Assembly: GCF_019052805.1 (NCBI RefSeq)
Contig: NZ_JAHQRJ010000001.1
Span: forward strand, 3,100,001-3,164,000
Length of the DNA: 64,000 nt
From: Noviherbaspirillum sp. L7-7A
GTDB taxonomy: Bacteria > Pseudomonadota > Gammaproteobacteria > Burkholderiales > Burkholderiaceae_D
Reading direction: 5' to 3'
The stretch's first letter is position 1; each line of letters starts with the position of its first letter. A model generated the notes under the pieces. That model ran no database searches and was not told the origin of the DNA. It was given only the letters and a program-made list of their open reading frames with translations. Positions 36,400 to 47,164 of this stretch are shown here, one piece after another. Both the position numbers and the translations under genes were made by a program.

Positions 36400-38385
36400 T
36401 CAGTCCCGGTTGCCCTGGGTTTCGGCGCCGTCGCGCGGGCCGCCCTCGGAGTCCTGGTCGGCGCGCACCTCGGCCAGCGGCCGGGTATCGGACAGGTCGA
36501 TCCGCTCCACTGGCGCCTCGTCCTGTACCCGGCCGCTGCGCTTGCCCAGCAGGTAGAAGTCGAGCGCCTCGCGCACGATGGGCGCGGCGGCGGTGGCGCC
36601 GAAGCCGCCGTTCTCGACGATGATGGCGATCGCGATGCGCGGATTGTCGGCCGGTGCGAACGCGGTAAACAGCGAGTGGTCGCGATGGCGCTCGTCGATC
36701 TTGCTGGCGTTGTACTTCTCGTTCTTCTTGATCGCGATCACCTGCGCGGTGCCGGTCTTGCCGCCGGCCGCGTAGCCGAGGTTGGAGAACACCTTGGCCG
36801 CCGTTCCCTCGCGGATCACGCCGACCATGGCCTGCTTGACGATGTCGATGTTCTGCTGCTTCAGCGGAATGCGGTAGCTTTCCTTGGGCACGGTCGGGGT
36901 GCGCACCCGGGTGCCGCCATCTTCCATGATCTTCACCAGGTGCGGCTTCATCACCACGCCATTGTTGGCCAGTATGGCGGTGGCATGCGCCAGCTGCAGC
37001 GGCGTGAAGGAGTTGTAGCCCTGGCCGATGCCCAGCGAGATGGTTTCGCCGGCATACCATTTCTGCTGCTGGGGCCGGCGGTAGGCGGCGCGCTTCCAGG
37101 CAGTGGACGGCAGGATGCCCTTCTTCTCGTGCTCGAGGTCGATGCCGGTCAGCTGGCCGAAGCCGAACGGCTTCATGAAGTCATGCATCATGTCCACGCC
37201 CATGTCGGCCGAGAGCTGGTAGTAGTAGGTGTCGCAGGAATGGACGATGGACTTGTACATGTCCACCGTGCCGTGGCCGCCTTCCTTGTCGTCCCGGAAG
37301 CGGTGGTTGCCGAACATGAAATAGCCGGGGTCGCTGATGGCCGACATCGGCGAGCGCTTGCCCAGTTCGAGCGCGGCCAGCGCCATGAAGGGCTTGTAGG
37401 TCGAGCCGGGCGGATAGCTGCCCGACAGCGGCCGGTTCACCAGCGGCTTGTCCGGCGAATTGTTGAGCTCGTCCCAGCTCTGCTGGTCGATGCCCTCGAC
37501 GAACAGGTTGGGGTCGAAGGTCGGCATCGACACATAGGCCAGGATGTCGCCGGTGGAAGGCTCGATGGCGATCAGCGCGCCGCGGCGGTTGCCGAAGGCC
37601 TGCTCCACCACCTTCTGCAACTCGATGTCGATCGACAGGATCAGGTTGGAGCCGGGCGTGGCCGGCGTGCGCGACAGCGTGCGCACCGCGCGGCCGCCGG
37701 CCGACACTTCCACTTCCTCGTAGCCGGTCTGGCCGTGCAGCTGCTTCTCGTAGCTTTTCTCGACGCCTTCCTTGCCGATGTAGCTGGTGCCGTTGTAGTT
37801 GGCGGCGTCCTCGGTCTCCTCGATCCTGGCGGACTCGCGCTGGTTGATGCGGCCGATGAAGCCGATCACATGGGACGCCATCGAGCCGAGCGGATATTGC
37901 CGGAACAGCCGGGCCTGGATGTCCACGCCCGGAAAGCGGTAGCGCTGCGCGGTGAAGCGGGCCACTTCCTCGTCGGTCAGGCGGGTGCGGATCGGCAGGC
38001 TCTCGAAGCTCTTGGACTCTTCCAGCTGGCGCCGGAAACGCCGCCTGTCCTTGGGCTGGATCTCGACGATGCCGCCGAGCAGGTCGATCAGCTCGTCGAG
38101 GTCGCGGTTGATCTTCGATGGCGTGATCTCCAGCGTGTAGGCGGCGAAATTGCGCGCCAGCACGACGCCGTTGCGGTCCACGATCAGGCCGCGGTTGGGC
38201 ACCACCGGCACCACCGAGATCCGGTTGTCCTCGGCCTGGGCGGCGTAGTGATCATGCTGGTAGCCCTGCAGCCAGACGAAGCGCGCGGCCAGCAGGCAAA
38301 AGAAAATGAACACGAACAGGCCCGCCACCGACAGGCGCAGCCGGAAGTAATGCAGTTCGCGTTCCGTGTTCTTGAATTCAGTCAT
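36400..38385 (-). CDS. mrdA: Penicillin-binding protein 2 (class B transpeptidase)
   Basis: 661 residues: a cytoplasmic stub, one transmembrane helix (about 20-42), the dimerisation/pedestal domain, and the transpeptidase domain. The active site reads SYPPGSTYKPFMALAAL (Ser-x-x-Lys), HSCDTYYYQL (Ser-x-Asp) and GGKTGTAQVI (Lys-Thr-Gly). It cross-links peptidoglycan in the elongasome. The C-terminal tail after LDFYLLGK is acidic and Arg-rich and about 45 residues longer than the E. coli enzyme. Located between mreD and rodA as expected. Confidence 0.97.
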   Translation of the reverse strand: MTEFKNTERELHYFRLRLSVAGLFVFIFFCLLAARFVWLQGYQHDHYAAQAEDNRISVVPVVPNRGLIVDRNGVVLARNFAAYTLEITPSKINRDLDELIDLLGGIVEIQPKDRRRFRRQLEESKSFESLPIRTRLTDEEVARFTAQRYRFPGVDIQARLFRQYPLGSMASHVIGFIGRINQRESARIEETEDAANYNGTSYIGKEGVEKSYEKQLHGQTGYEEVEVSAGGRAVRTLSRTPATPGSNLILSIDIELQKVVEQAFGNRRGALIAIEPSTGDILAYVSMPTFDPNLFVEGIDQQSWDELNNSPDKPLVNRPLSGSYPPGSTYKPFMALAALELGKRSPMSAISDPGYFMFGNHRFRDDKEGGHGTVDMYKSIVHSCDTYYYQLSADMGVDMMHDFMKPFGFGQLTGIDLEHEKKGILPSTAWKRAAYRRPQQQKWYAGETISLGIGQGYNSFTPLQLAHATAILANNGVVMKPHLVKIMEDGGTRVRTPTVPKESYRIPLKQQNIDIVKQAMVGVIREGTAAKVFSNLGYAAGGKTGTAQVIAIKKNEKYNASKIDERHRDHSLFTAFAPADNPRIAIAIIVENGGFGATAAAPIVREALDFYLLGKRSGRVQDEAPVERIDLSDTRPLAEVRADQDSEGGPRDGAETQGNRD

Positions 38386-38411
38386 GCTTGGCAGGCTCGG
38401 CGAATGGCGGG

Positions 38412-38924
38412 TCAGATCGGACGGGTTTCATCGCGGTCCACGGCGCGCCGCTGCGGCGCCAGCAGCATCCAGGTGACCAGCGGCCACAGCGCCGCGCTGA
38501 CCAGGCTGGAAGCGAAGTAATACCAGCCGGGAAACTTGCCGCTGACCAGCGCCTGGATCAGCATCTGCACCACCTGCATCAGCAGCAGCAGCGGCAGCAC
38601 GTGCAGCGCCTGGGTGATGGGGCGGAACCACAGCATGCGGCGATGGATCATGATCGCGAAATAGGAAAGCAGCGTGTAGGCCAGCGCATTCTCGCCCAGC
38701 AGAGAGGCATTGTGCACATCCATCAGCAGGCCCATCAGAAAGGCCAGGCCGATGCCGACCTTGCGCGGCTGGTGCACGCTCCAGAAGATCAGCGTCAGCG
38801 CGACGAAGTCGGGCACGCCGTACAGGTCGCCCCAGGGCAGCAGATTGAGCAGGAAGGCGCCGACCAGGGTGACGGCGATGAACAGCGGGCTGACCGGGAG
38901 CAGGATGTATTGCGGACGGTTCAT
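38412..38924 (-). CDS. mreD: Rod-shape determining protein MreD
   Basis: 170 residues, with five hydrophobic segments and the family stretches LPWGDLYGVPDFVALTLIFW and IGLAFLMGLLMDVHNASLLGENALAYTLL. MreD is the inner-membrane partner linking MreC to the elongasome. Its ATG overlaps the mreC stop by 4 bp. Confidence 0.95.
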   Translation of the reverse strand: MNRPQYILLPVSPLFIAVTLVGAFLLNLLPWGDLYGVPDFVALTLIFWSVHQPRKVGIGLAFLMGLLMDVHNASLLGENALAYTLLSYFAIMIHRRMLWFRPITQALHVLPLLLLMQVVQMLIQALVSGKFPGWYYFASSLVSAALWPLVTWMLLAPQRRAVDRDETRPI

Positions 38925-40039
38925 TTCTTTGCCTCGGCAGCAGCGGCCGGCGTGACGATCCGGGTGATGTTTTTCGAGGAGGCGCTGATCACATTGGCGC
39001 CCGCGACCCTGGGTTCCGTCTTGGCTTCATTCCCGGCTTCCGTCTTGCCTTCCGTTCTGGCAACGGGCGCTGTGGGCGCCGGCACTGCGGGGCTGGCGGC
39101 GGTTGCCGCCGGCGCCGTCTGGGCGGCATCCTTGCCGGCATCCTTCATCTTTTTCTTCGGCGACTTTTCCTTCTTGGTTTCTTCCGGCGCCGGGCGCGGC
39201 AGTTCCTTCTGCTCGTTGAGCAGGATCAGGAACTGCTGGTTGCGGTCGATGCCGGCGGTGGGCTGGCAGATGATGCGGGCAAAGGCGTCCGAGGACTTGT
39301 GCTCGACCGACACCACGGACGCCACCGCCAGGCCGGCCGGATAGACGCCGTCGATGCCGGAGGTGACCAGCACGTCGCCCTTCTTGATGTCGGCGTTGGC
39401 GGCGATGAAGCGCAGTTCCAGCACGCCGGACTGGCCGCGGCCGTAGGCCACGCTGCGCACGCCGCTGCGCACCACCTGCACCGAGATCGCCTGGTCCTTG
39501 TCGGTCAGCAGCGTGACCTCGGTGGTGAAGGGATAAAGCCGGGTGACCTGGCCGACCACGCCGGTGTCGTCGATCACGGGCTGGCCCAGCGCCACGCCAT
39601 GCTGGGAACCGCGGTTGAGCACGATCTTGCGGGTGAAGGGGTCGCGGGTGTCGTACAGCATCTCGCTCAGCACCGACTTCACCGGCAGCCGTTCGCTGGC
39701 AGACAGCAGGCGGCGCAGCTGGGCGTTCTCAGCCGCCAGGAACTGGCCCTGCTGCAATGCCTGGGCATTGCGCACCTGCTCGGTCTTCAGCGCCGCATTT
39801 TCCTGCTTCAGCGCCGTCATCGTGTTGAGGTAGCCGCCGATGGCGTAGGCGACGTCGCGCGGCGCCAGCGCCGCCACCTGCAGCGGATAGAGCACGGTGC
39901 CGGCCAGCTGGCGCAGCACTGCAAGCGTGTTGGTGCGGCCGTCCACCACCAGCAGCACGATGGCGATCAGCGCGAAGATGACGACTTTGGCACGGGCGGA
40001 AGCGCCCTGCTTGAAGAGTGGCGGAGGATAGTATTCCAT
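38921..40039 (-). CDS. mreC: Rod-shape determining protein MreC
   Basis: 372 residues: transmembrane segment at about 20-38, a coiled coil (about 70-110, LKQENAALKTEQVRNAQ), then the two beta domains with LYDTRDPFTRKIVLNRGSQHGV, VIDDTGVVGQV and LVTSGIDGVYPAGLAVA. The last 90 residues form a Lys/Pro/Ala-rich low-complexity tail (KEKSPKKKMKDAGKDAAQTAPAA region) that is much longer than in E. coli. MreC is the periplasmic scaffold regulating PBP2-RodA. Confidence 0.95.
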   Translation of the reverse strand: MEYYPPPLFKQGASARAKVVIFALIAIVLLVVDGRTNTLAVLRQLAGTVLYPLQVAALAPRDVAYAIGGYLNTMTALKQENAALKTEQVRNAQALQQGQFLAAENAQLRRLLSASERLPVKSVLSEMLYDTRDPFTRKIVLNRGSQHGVALGQPVIDDTGVVGQVTRLYPFTTEVTLLTDKDQAISVQVVRSGVRSVAYGRGQSGVLELRFIAANADIKKGDVLVTSGIDGVYPAGLAVASVVSVEHKSSDAFARIICQPTAGIDRNQQFLILLNEQKELPRPAPEETKKEKSPKKKMKDAGKDAAQTAPAATAASPAVPAPTAPVARTEGKTEAGNEAKTEPRVAGANVISASSKNITRIVTPAAAAEAKK

Positions 40040-40152
40040 CAGTGAGAATTATCCTGCCCCGGTCGGGCAGGCCGGGCTGACATGACAAGGAGCGTGCATG
40101 CATGACCCGGCATGCCAGGCGCGGCACCGAAGCGGCCGCGCCCTGCCGGCTT

Positions 40153-41274
<1,122 letters not shown>

Positions 41275-41442
41275 TCAGGCAGTAACCCGACATTCTACCT
41301 TATAATTTGTCTCCTACCAGACGATGAAAACAGCCGAATTGCACGCCTAATGCGATGTTTTGCCAAGTTTTTATCGACTATTAGCTTATCTTTAATATTT
41401 CCAAAAACCTTTTCCGACAAGCGTCTCGCGCGCATACAAACC

Positions 41443-41745
41443 ATGTCCCTTGCCCTTTCCGATGTCAAAAGATTAGCGATCCTGGCGCAGCTGGACCTGA
41501 GCGAGGAGCAGGCCGCCTCCACGCTGACCAAGCTCAACGGCATCTTCGACCTGGTGGAACAGATGAAGGCGGTCGACACCAGCGGCGTGGAACCGCTGGC
41601 CCAGCCCATTACTGCCTACGACCAAGCATTCTCGTTGCGTCTGCGCGACGATATTGCCAATGAGCCAAACCGCCGCGAGGACTACCAGCAACCCGCGCCC
41701 GCCACCCAGGACGGCCTGTACCTGGTGCCCAAGGTCATCGAATAA
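41443..41745 (+). CDS. gatC: Asp/Glu-tRNA amidotransferase subunit C
   Basis: 100 residues: [23 protein letters not shown] at the N-terminus and the C-terminal [35 protein letters not shown], both characteristic of GatC, which wraps around GatA and bridges GatB. Start at 41443; the frame is open upstream through AT-rich non-coding DNA. A TATAAT at 41301-41306 may be its -10 element, giving a ~130-nt AT-rich leader. First gene of gatCAB. Confidence 0.96.
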   Translation: MSLALSDVKRLAILAQLDLSEEQAASTLTKLNGIFDLVEQMKAVDTSGVEPLAQPITAYDQAFSLRLRDDIANEPNRREDYQQPAPATQDGLYLVPKVIE

Positions 41746-41779
41746 GCCCGGCCCAGCCACTGCCCAAAAGAACAGATCC

Positions 41780-43240
41780 ATGCACACAAAAACCATCAAA
41801 GAACTGTCCGCGCTGCTGCAGGGCAAACAGGTGTCGGCCACCGAGCTGGCACGCCACTTCCTGGCGCGCTCGCAGGCCAGCAACCTCAATGCCTATACCG
41901 ACATCAACGAGGAACTGACGCTGGCCCAGGCGCGCGAGGCCGATGCCCGCCTGGCGCGCGGCGGCGCCACCGTGCTGACCGGCATTCCGATCGCCCACAA
42001 GGACATCTTCGTCACCCGCGGCTGGCGCTCGACCGCCGGCTCGCGCATGCTGGAAAACTATGTCAGCCCGTTCGACGCCACCGTGGTCGAGCAATTCAAC
42101 GCCGCCGGCGCGGTCACGTTGGGCAAGCTCAACTGCGACGAGTTCGCGATGGGCTCGTCCAATGAGAACAGCCATTTCGGCGCGGTGAAAAACCCGTGGG
42201 ACCTCGCCGCAGTGCCCGGCGGCTCGTCGGGCGGCTCGGCCGCCGCGGTGGCCGCGGGTCTCGCGCCCGGCGCCACGGCCACCGACACCGGCGGCTCGAT
42301 CCGCCAGCCGGCGGCCTTCTGCGGCGTGACCGGCATCAAGCCGACCTACGGCCGGGTGTCGCGCTTCGGCATGATCGCCTACGCGTCCTCGCTCGACCAG
42401 GGCGGCCCGATCGCCCGCACCGCCGAGGACTGCGCGCTGCTGTTGAACACCATGGCCGGCTTCGATCCGCGCGACTCGACCAGCGTCGAGCGCGACCGCG
42501 AGGACTACACGCTGAACCTGAACGACAGCCTGCAGGGCCTGCGCATCGGCGTGCCGAAGGAATTCTTCGGCCCCGGCCTGGCGGCGGATGTAGAGCAGGC
42601 GGTGCGCGCGGCGCTGCAGGAATTCGTGAAGCTGGGCGCGGCCCTGGTGGAGATATCCCTGCCCAAGACCGAGCTGTCGATCCCGGTGTACTACGTGATC
42701 GCGCCGGCCGAAGCCTCGTCCAACCTGTCGCGCTTCGACGGCGTGCGCTACGGCCATCGCGCCGCGGACTACACCGATCTGTCCGACATGTACCGCAAGA
42801 CCCGCTCGGAAGGCTTTGGCGAGGAAGTCAAGCGCCGCATCCTGGTCGGCGCCTATGTGCTGTCGCACGGCTATTACGACGCCTACTACCTGCAGGCGCA
42901 GAAGATCCGCCGCCTGATCGCCGAGGATTTCCGCCGCGCCTTCGAGCAGTGCGACGTGATCATGGGACCGGTGGCGCCGACCGTGGCCTGGGACCTCGGC
43001 GCGAAGGCCGACGACCCGGTGGCCAACTACCTGGCCGACATCTTCACCCTGTCGACCAACCTGGCCGGCCTGCCCGGCATGTCTGTGCCGTGCGGCTTCG
43101 GCCAGGGCGAGAAGAATGGCAAGCGTCCGGTGGGCCTGCAGCTGACCGGCAATTATTTCAGCGAAGCCAGGCTGCTCAACATCGCGCACCGCTATCAGGG
43201 CGCAACCGACTGGCACCTGCGCCAGCCGACCGAACAATAA
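41780..43240 (+). CDS. gatA: Asp/Glu-tRNA amidotransferase subunit A
   Basis: 486 residues of the amidase-signature family. The Ser-cisSer-Lys triad is seen in [13 protein letters not shown] (Lys), [16 protein letters not shown] (cis-Ser) and [15 protein letters not shown] (nucleophilic Ser). GatA releases ammonia from glutamine for conversion of mischarged Glu-tRNA(Gln) and Asp-tRNA(Asn). Starts 34 bp after gatC and ends 15 bp before gatB. Confidence 0.97.
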   Translation: MHTKTIKELSALLQGKQVSATELARHFLARSQASNLNAYTDINEELTLAQAREADARLARGGATVLTGIPIAHKDIFVTRGWRSTAGSRMLENYVSPFDATVVEQFNAAGAVTLGKLNCDEFAMGSSNENSHFGAVKNPWDLAAVPGGSSGGSAAAVAAGLAPGATATDTGGSIRQPAAFCGVTGIKPTYGRVSRFGMIAYASSLDQGGPIARTAEDCALLLNTMAGFDPRDSTSVERDREDYTLNLNDSLQGLRIGVPKEFFGPGLAADVEQAVRAALQEFVKLGAALVEISLPKTELSIPVYYVIAPAEASSNLSRFDGVRYGHRAADYTDLSDMYRKTRSEGFGEEVKRRILVGAYVLSHGYYDAYYLQAQKIRRLIAEDFRRAFEQCDVIMGPVAPTVAWDLGAKADDPVANYLADIFTLSTNLAGLPGMSVPCGFGQGEKNGKRPVGLQLTGNYFSEARLLNIAHRYQGATDWHLRQPTEQ

Positions 43241-43255
43241 AACAGCGAGGTAAGT

Positions 43256-44716
43256 ATGCAGTGGGAAGTTGTTATCGGTCTGGAGACGCATGCGCAGCTC
43301 ACGACCCAGTCCAAGATCTTCAGCGGCGCGCCGATCCGTTTCGGCGCGGAACCGAACACCCAGGCCTGTCCGGTGGACCTGGCCCTGCCCGGCGTGCTGC
43401 CGGTAATGAACCGCGGCGCGGTCGAGCGGGCCATCCAGTTCGGCCTGGCGATCGGCGCCACTATTGCGCCGCGCTCGATCTTTGCGCGCAAGAACTACTT
43501 TTATCCGGATCTGCCCAAGGGTTACCAGATCAGCCAGTATGAAATTCCCGTGGTGCAGGGCGGCACCATTTCCTTCATCGTGGAAAAGGACGGCAAGCCG
43601 GAGATGCGCACCGTCCAGCTGACCCGCGCCCACCTGGAGGAAGACGCCGGCAAGTCGCTGCACGAGGACTACCACGGCATGACCGGTATCGACCTGAACC
43701 GCGCCGGCACGCCGCTCCTGGAAATCGTTACCGAGCCCGACATGCGTAGCGCGGCCGAGGCGGTGGCCTACGCCAAGGCGCTGCATGCGCTGGTAACCTG
43801 GCTGGGCGTGTGCGACGGCAACATGCAGGAAGGCTCGTTCCGCTGCGACGCCAACGTGTCGGTGCGGCCGGTCGGCCAGCAGGAATACGGCACCCGCTGC
43901 GAGATCAAGAACCTGAACTCCTTCCGCTTCCTGGAAGAGGCGATCAACTACGAGGTGCGGCGCCAGATCGAGCTGATCGAGGATGGCGGCCGGGTGGTGC
44001 AGGAAACCCGCCTGTACGACCCCGACCGCCGCGAAACCCGCTCGATGCGCAGCAAGGAAGACGCGCAGGATTACCGCTACTTCCCCGACCCCGACCTGCC
44101 GCCGCTGGCGATTTCGCAGGCCTGGATAGACCGGGTGCGGGAAGCGATGCCGGAACTGCCGGGCGCAATGCGGGAGCGCTTCGTCGCCGACTACGGCCTG
44201 CCCGAGTACGACGCGGTGGTGCTGACCCAGTCCAAGGCAATGGCCGCCTACTTTGAAGCCGTGGTGGCCGCCGCTGGCCGCGAGCAGGCCAAGCCGGCCG
44301 CCAACTGGCTGATGGGCGATGTGTCGTCAACCCTGAACCGCGAGGGCGTGGACATTGCCGACGCACCGGTCGGCGGCGCGCAGCTGGCGCTGCTGTTGAA
44401 GCGCATTGCCGACGGCACGATTTCCAACAAGATCGCCAAGGAAGTGTTTGGCGCGATGTGGGAAGCGAAGTCGGATGCGGCGGACCTGGCCGACCGGATC
44501 ATCGAGTCCAAGGGCCTGAAGCAGATTTCCGACAGCGGCGCGCTGGAAAAGATCGTCGACGAGGTACTGGCGGCGAACGAGAAATCGGTGGCGGAATTCC
44601 GCGCCGGCAAGGAAAAGGCGTTCAACGCGCTGATCGGCCAGGCGATGAAAGCCTCGCGCGGCAAGGCCAACCCGGCGCAGCTGACCGAGCTGCTCAAGCA
44701 GAAGCTGGGCGCCTGA
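43256..44716 (+). CDS. gatB: Asp/Glu-tRNA amidotransferase subunit B
   Basis: 486 residues: the catalytic cradle ([60 protein letters not shown]) and the C-terminal helical and YqeY domains ([40 protein letters not shown]). It phosphorylates and amidates the tRNA-bound acid. The presence of gatCAB implies indirect formation of Asn- and/or Gln-tRNA in this organism. Confidence 0.97.
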   Translation: MQWEVVIGLETHAQLTTQSKIFSGAPIRFGAEPNTQACPVDLALPGVLPVMNRGAVERAIQFGLAIGATIAPRSIFARKNYFYPDLPKGYQISQYEIPVVQGGTISFIVEKDGKPEMRTVQLTRAHLEEDAGKSLHEDYHGMTGIDLNRAGTPLLEIVTEPDMRSAAEAVAYAKALHALVTWLGVCDGNMQEGSFRCDANVSVRPVGQQEYGTRCEIKNLNSFRFLEEAINYEVRRQIELIEDGGRVVQETRLYDPDRRETRSMRSKEDAQDYRYFPDPDLPPLAISQAWIDRVREAMPELPGAMRERFVADYGLPEYDAVVLTQSKAMAAYFEAVVAAAGREQAKPAANWLMGDVSSTLNREGVDIADAPVGGAQLALLLKRIADGTISNKIAKEVFGAMWEAKSDAADLADRIIESKGLKQISDSGALEKIVDEVLAANEKSVAEFRAGKEKAFNALIGQAMKASRGKANPAQLTELLKQKLGA

Positions 44717-44739
44717 GTCGATAGTGACTAGCCAGTAGC

Positions 44740-44779
44740 AAAAACCGGCCGGCGCCCGCCAGGGCCTGGCCGGCGCCGC
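44740..44779 (-). terminator. Rho-independent terminator of the DUF4124 gene
   Basis: On the minus strand, shortly after the stop of the DUF4124 gene, a GC-only imperfect hairpin (GGCGCC arms around GCCAG-GCC-CTGGC) is followed by CCGG and TTTTT. It could also act against gatB read-through from the other side, but has no T-run in that direction. Confidence 0.6.
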
Positions 44780-44790
44780 AGGAAAGCGCC

Positions 44791-45414
44791 CTACTGCTGG
44801 GCCGTCTTTTCCTGCCGCAGTTCCCGGAAGCGCTTCAGCATGGCATCGGTACGGCTGTTGATCAGCAAGATTTCCGCTTCATAATCTCCCAGCCGGCGAC
44901 GGCTGGCGGCGACCGCATGGTCGGCATCCTGCAGCCGCTGGGGCAGGTCATGGGAAGGCTGCTGCTTGCGGGCCGTCACCGCCAGCTCGTCCTCCGCCGC
45001 CTGCTGGCGCTTTTCGGCTGCCGCCAGCAGCAGGGTTTCGCGCTTGACGTTTTCCTGCACCAGAACGATGTTGCGCTGGCCGGCCGAGATGATCTCGTCC
45101 TCGCTGCGAAAGCGCGCCAGCAGCGCCCGGTCGCCATGGCGACGCTCCTGCGCCGCCATCTGTTCGGCGCGGCGCGCCGCGTCCTCGCGGGCCTGCTGCT
45201 GCCTTTCCTCGGGCGTCAGCGGCGCCGGAATTTCACGGCGGGTGATGCCGCTCCTGTCGACTTCGCGCACCGGGCGGTTGCTGCATTCCGCAATCGGCCG
45301 GTCCGAGGTCAGGGTGCGGCCGGCTGCATCCTTGCAGATGTAGATCTTGGCCTGCGCATGCGCCAGCGCCGGCGCCAGCAGCAGCCATAGCAGGGCGGGA
45401 CGCAGGCGGGCCAT
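44791..45414 (-). CDS. DUF4124-domain periplasmic protein
   Basis: 207 residues. A signal peptide ends AHAQA; the mature N-terminus IYICKDAAGRTLTSDRPIAECSNRPVREV is the DUF4124 domain with its Cys pair. The rest is a long charged helix with heptad spacing (PEERQQQAREDAARRAEQM and KRQQAAEDELAV), very probably a coiled coil. Function of the family is unknown. It lies 7 bp downstream of pyrE and is probably co-transcribed. Confidence 0.82.
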   Translation of the reverse strand: MARLRPALLWLLLAPALAHAQAKIYICKDAAGRTLTSDRPIAECSNRPVREVDRSGITRREIPAPLTPEERQQQAREDAARRAEQMAAQERRHGDRALLARFRSEDEIISAGQRNIVLVQENVKRETLLLAAAEKRQQAAEDELAVTARKQQPSHDLPQRLQDADHAVAASRRRLGDYEAEILLINSRTDAMLKRFRELRQEKTAQQ

Positions 45415-45421
45415 GCGCGGC

Positions 45422-46090
45422 TCAGGCGCCGCTGACGCCGTAGCGCTGGCGGTAGGCGGCGACCGCGTCGCGGTGCTTCGTCAGCTCGGCATTGCCGCCG
45501 GCGGAAATGAAGCGCAGCAGGTCGTCCAGGTTGGCGATCGACACCACCGGCATGTCGTAGGCGGCGCCGACTTCCTGCACCGCCGAGTTGGCCGACAGCG
45601 CGCCGTCGGCGCCGGAGCGCTCCATGCGGTCGAGCGCGATCAGCACCGCCGCCGGCGTGGCGCGGGCGGCGCGGATCAGGTCCACCGACTCGCGCACCGA
45701 GGTGCCGGCGGAAATCACGTCATCGATGATCACCACCCTGCCCTTCAATGGCGCGCCAACGATGGTGCCGCCCTCGCCATGGTCCTTGGCTTCCTTGCGG
45801 TTATAGGCGAACGGCACGTTACGGCCCTTCGCCGCCAGCGCCACCGCGGTGGCGGACGCCAGCGTGATGCCCTTGTAGGCCGGGCCGAACAGCATGTCGA
45901 ACTCGACGCCCGAATCGATCAGCGTCTGCGCATAGAAGTCGGCCAGGCGGCCCAGCGTGGCGCCGTCGTTGAACAGGCCGGCGTTGAAGAAGTAAGGCGA
46001 GGTGCGGCCGGCCTTGGTGATGAATTCACCAAAACGCAGGACGCCGGCATCGACCGAGAAGGCGATGAACTGCTGACGTAGATTTTCCAA
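45422..46090 (-). CDS. pyrE: Orotate phosphoribosyltransferase
   Basis: 222 residues from a proposed TTG start ([16 protein letters not shown]). The family begins with a Met at exactly this position, and the frame's only upstream ATG (46216) would add 42 residues without homology and overlap the exonuclease leader. Core motifs: [49 protein letters not shown] and the PRPP loop [13 protein letters not shown]. It forms OMP from orotate in pyrimidine synthesis. No clear ribosome binding site precedes the TTG, so the start is tentative; the enzyme identity is not. Confidence 0.93.
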   Translation of the reverse strand: MENLRQQFIAFSVDAGVLRFGEFITKAGRTSPYFFNAGLFNDGATLGRLADFYAQTLIDSGVEFDMLFGPAYKGITLASATAVALAAKGRNVPFAYNRKEAKDHGEGGTIVGAPLKGRVVIIDDVISAGTSVRESVDLIRAARATPAAVLIALDRMERSGADGALSANSAVQEVGAAYDMPVVSIANLDDLLRFISAGGNAELTKHRDAVAAYRQRYGVSGA

Positions 46091-46274
46091 GATGGGACCG
46101 TGTGGACTGGACTTGCGGGACCGCCATTTTAACGCGAAGTCGCTGCGGCCCCGGACCAAAAATTCCAAGAGGAAATGGAAAATGCCCGGACACCGGCGCA
46201 TGGCCTGCCGCGCCAATTACAATACCGCCTGCAAACCGCCGGCCTCCGGCCTCTTTTCCATCGCGACTGTTTCC

Positions 46275-47066
46275 ATGCTCAACATCATTTCCGCCAATCT
46301 CAACGGCATCCGCTCCGCCACGGCCAAGGGCTTTCTCGACTGGCTGCCGGCGCAGGACGCCGACTTCGTCTGCATGCAGGAACTCAAGGCCCAGGCGCCC
46401 GACATGACGGCCGCCATGCTCAACCCGGAAGGCTATTACGGCTATTTCCACTATGCCGAGAAAAAAGGCTACAGCGGCGTCGGCATCTATGCCCGCCACC
46501 AGCCGCTGCAGGTGATACAGGGACTGGGCGTGCCGGAAATCGATGCCGAGGGCCGCTATATCGAGCTGGTCTACGACGGCCTGTCGGTGGTGTCCGTGTA
46601 CCTGCCGTCCGGCTCCAGCGGCGAGCACAGGCAGGCCGCCAAGTTCGCCTTCATGGACCATTTCTACAGGCACCTGGCCGACCTCGCGCAGCGCGGCCGC
46701 AAGGTGGTGATCTGCGGCGACTGGAATATCGCGCACCGCGAGATCGACCTGAAGAACTGGAAGGGCAACCTGAAGAATTCCGGCTTCCTGCCGGAGGAGC
46801 GGGCCTGGATGAGCGCGGTGCTGGACGAACTGCGCTGGGTGGATGTGTACCGCCGCCTGCATCCGGAAACCACCGGCGAGGCCTATACCTGGTGGAGCAA
46901 CCGCGGCCAGGCCTGGGCCAAGAATGTCGGCTGGCGCATCGACTACCATGTCGCCACGCCCTGCATCGCCGAACATGCGCGCACAGCGGCCATCTACAGG
47001 GAGGCGCGGTTCTCGGATCATGCGCCGCTGACCATCGCCTATGACTGGGCGCTGCAGGCGACGTAG
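46275..47066 (+). CDS. xth: Exodeoxyribonuclease III (AP endonuclease)
   Basis: 263 residues of the exonuclease III/EEP fold. Catalytic blocks are present in order: ISANLNGIRSA, CMQELKAQ (metal-binding Glu), VVICGDWNIAHREIDLKN, YTWWSNRGQAWAKNVGWRIDYHV and FSDHAPLTI (catalytic His). It repairs abasic sites. Start at 46275; earlier in-frame ATGs lie over the pyrE leader. Divergent from pyrE, sharing about 185 bp of upstream DNA. Confidence 0.95.
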   Translation: MLNIISANLNGIRSATAKGFLDWLPAQDADFVCMQELKAQAPDMTAAMLNPEGYYGYFHYAEKKGYSGVGIYARHQPLQVIQGLGVPEIDAEGRYIELVYDGLSVVSVYLPSGSSGEHRQAAKFAFMDHFYRHLADLAQRGRKVVICGDWNIAHREIDLKNWKGNLKNSGFLPEERAWMSAVLDELRWVDVYRRLHPETTGEAYTWWSNRGQAWAKNVGWRIDYHVATPCIAEHARTAAIYREARFSDHAPLTIAYDWALQAT

Positions 47067-47164
47067 TTCGCTGCCCGCCGCGCCCGGCTGGCCGGCTTGC
47101 GCCAGCGCGCTTTTTGCGCCTTCTGCCGCCGCGTCAGCGACGGTGCCGCTTCACCTGTGCCGCT

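Noticed and set aside
35968-38520. 850-codon open frame on the plus strand opposite rodA and mrdA
   Set aside because: It mirrors the third-position GC bias of the real genes, is extremely rich in His, Gln, Arg, Asp and Val, and has no family motif; the minus strand encodes complete RodA and PBP2.
41735-43786. 683-codon open frame on the minus strand opposite gatA/gatB
   Set aside because: Shadow of gatA and gatB; compositionally abnormal and without recognisable domains.
44701-44790. Terminator for gatB on the plus strand
   Set aside because: The GC-rich hairpin is followed by GCAGG, not a T-run, on this strand; the T-run is on the minus side.
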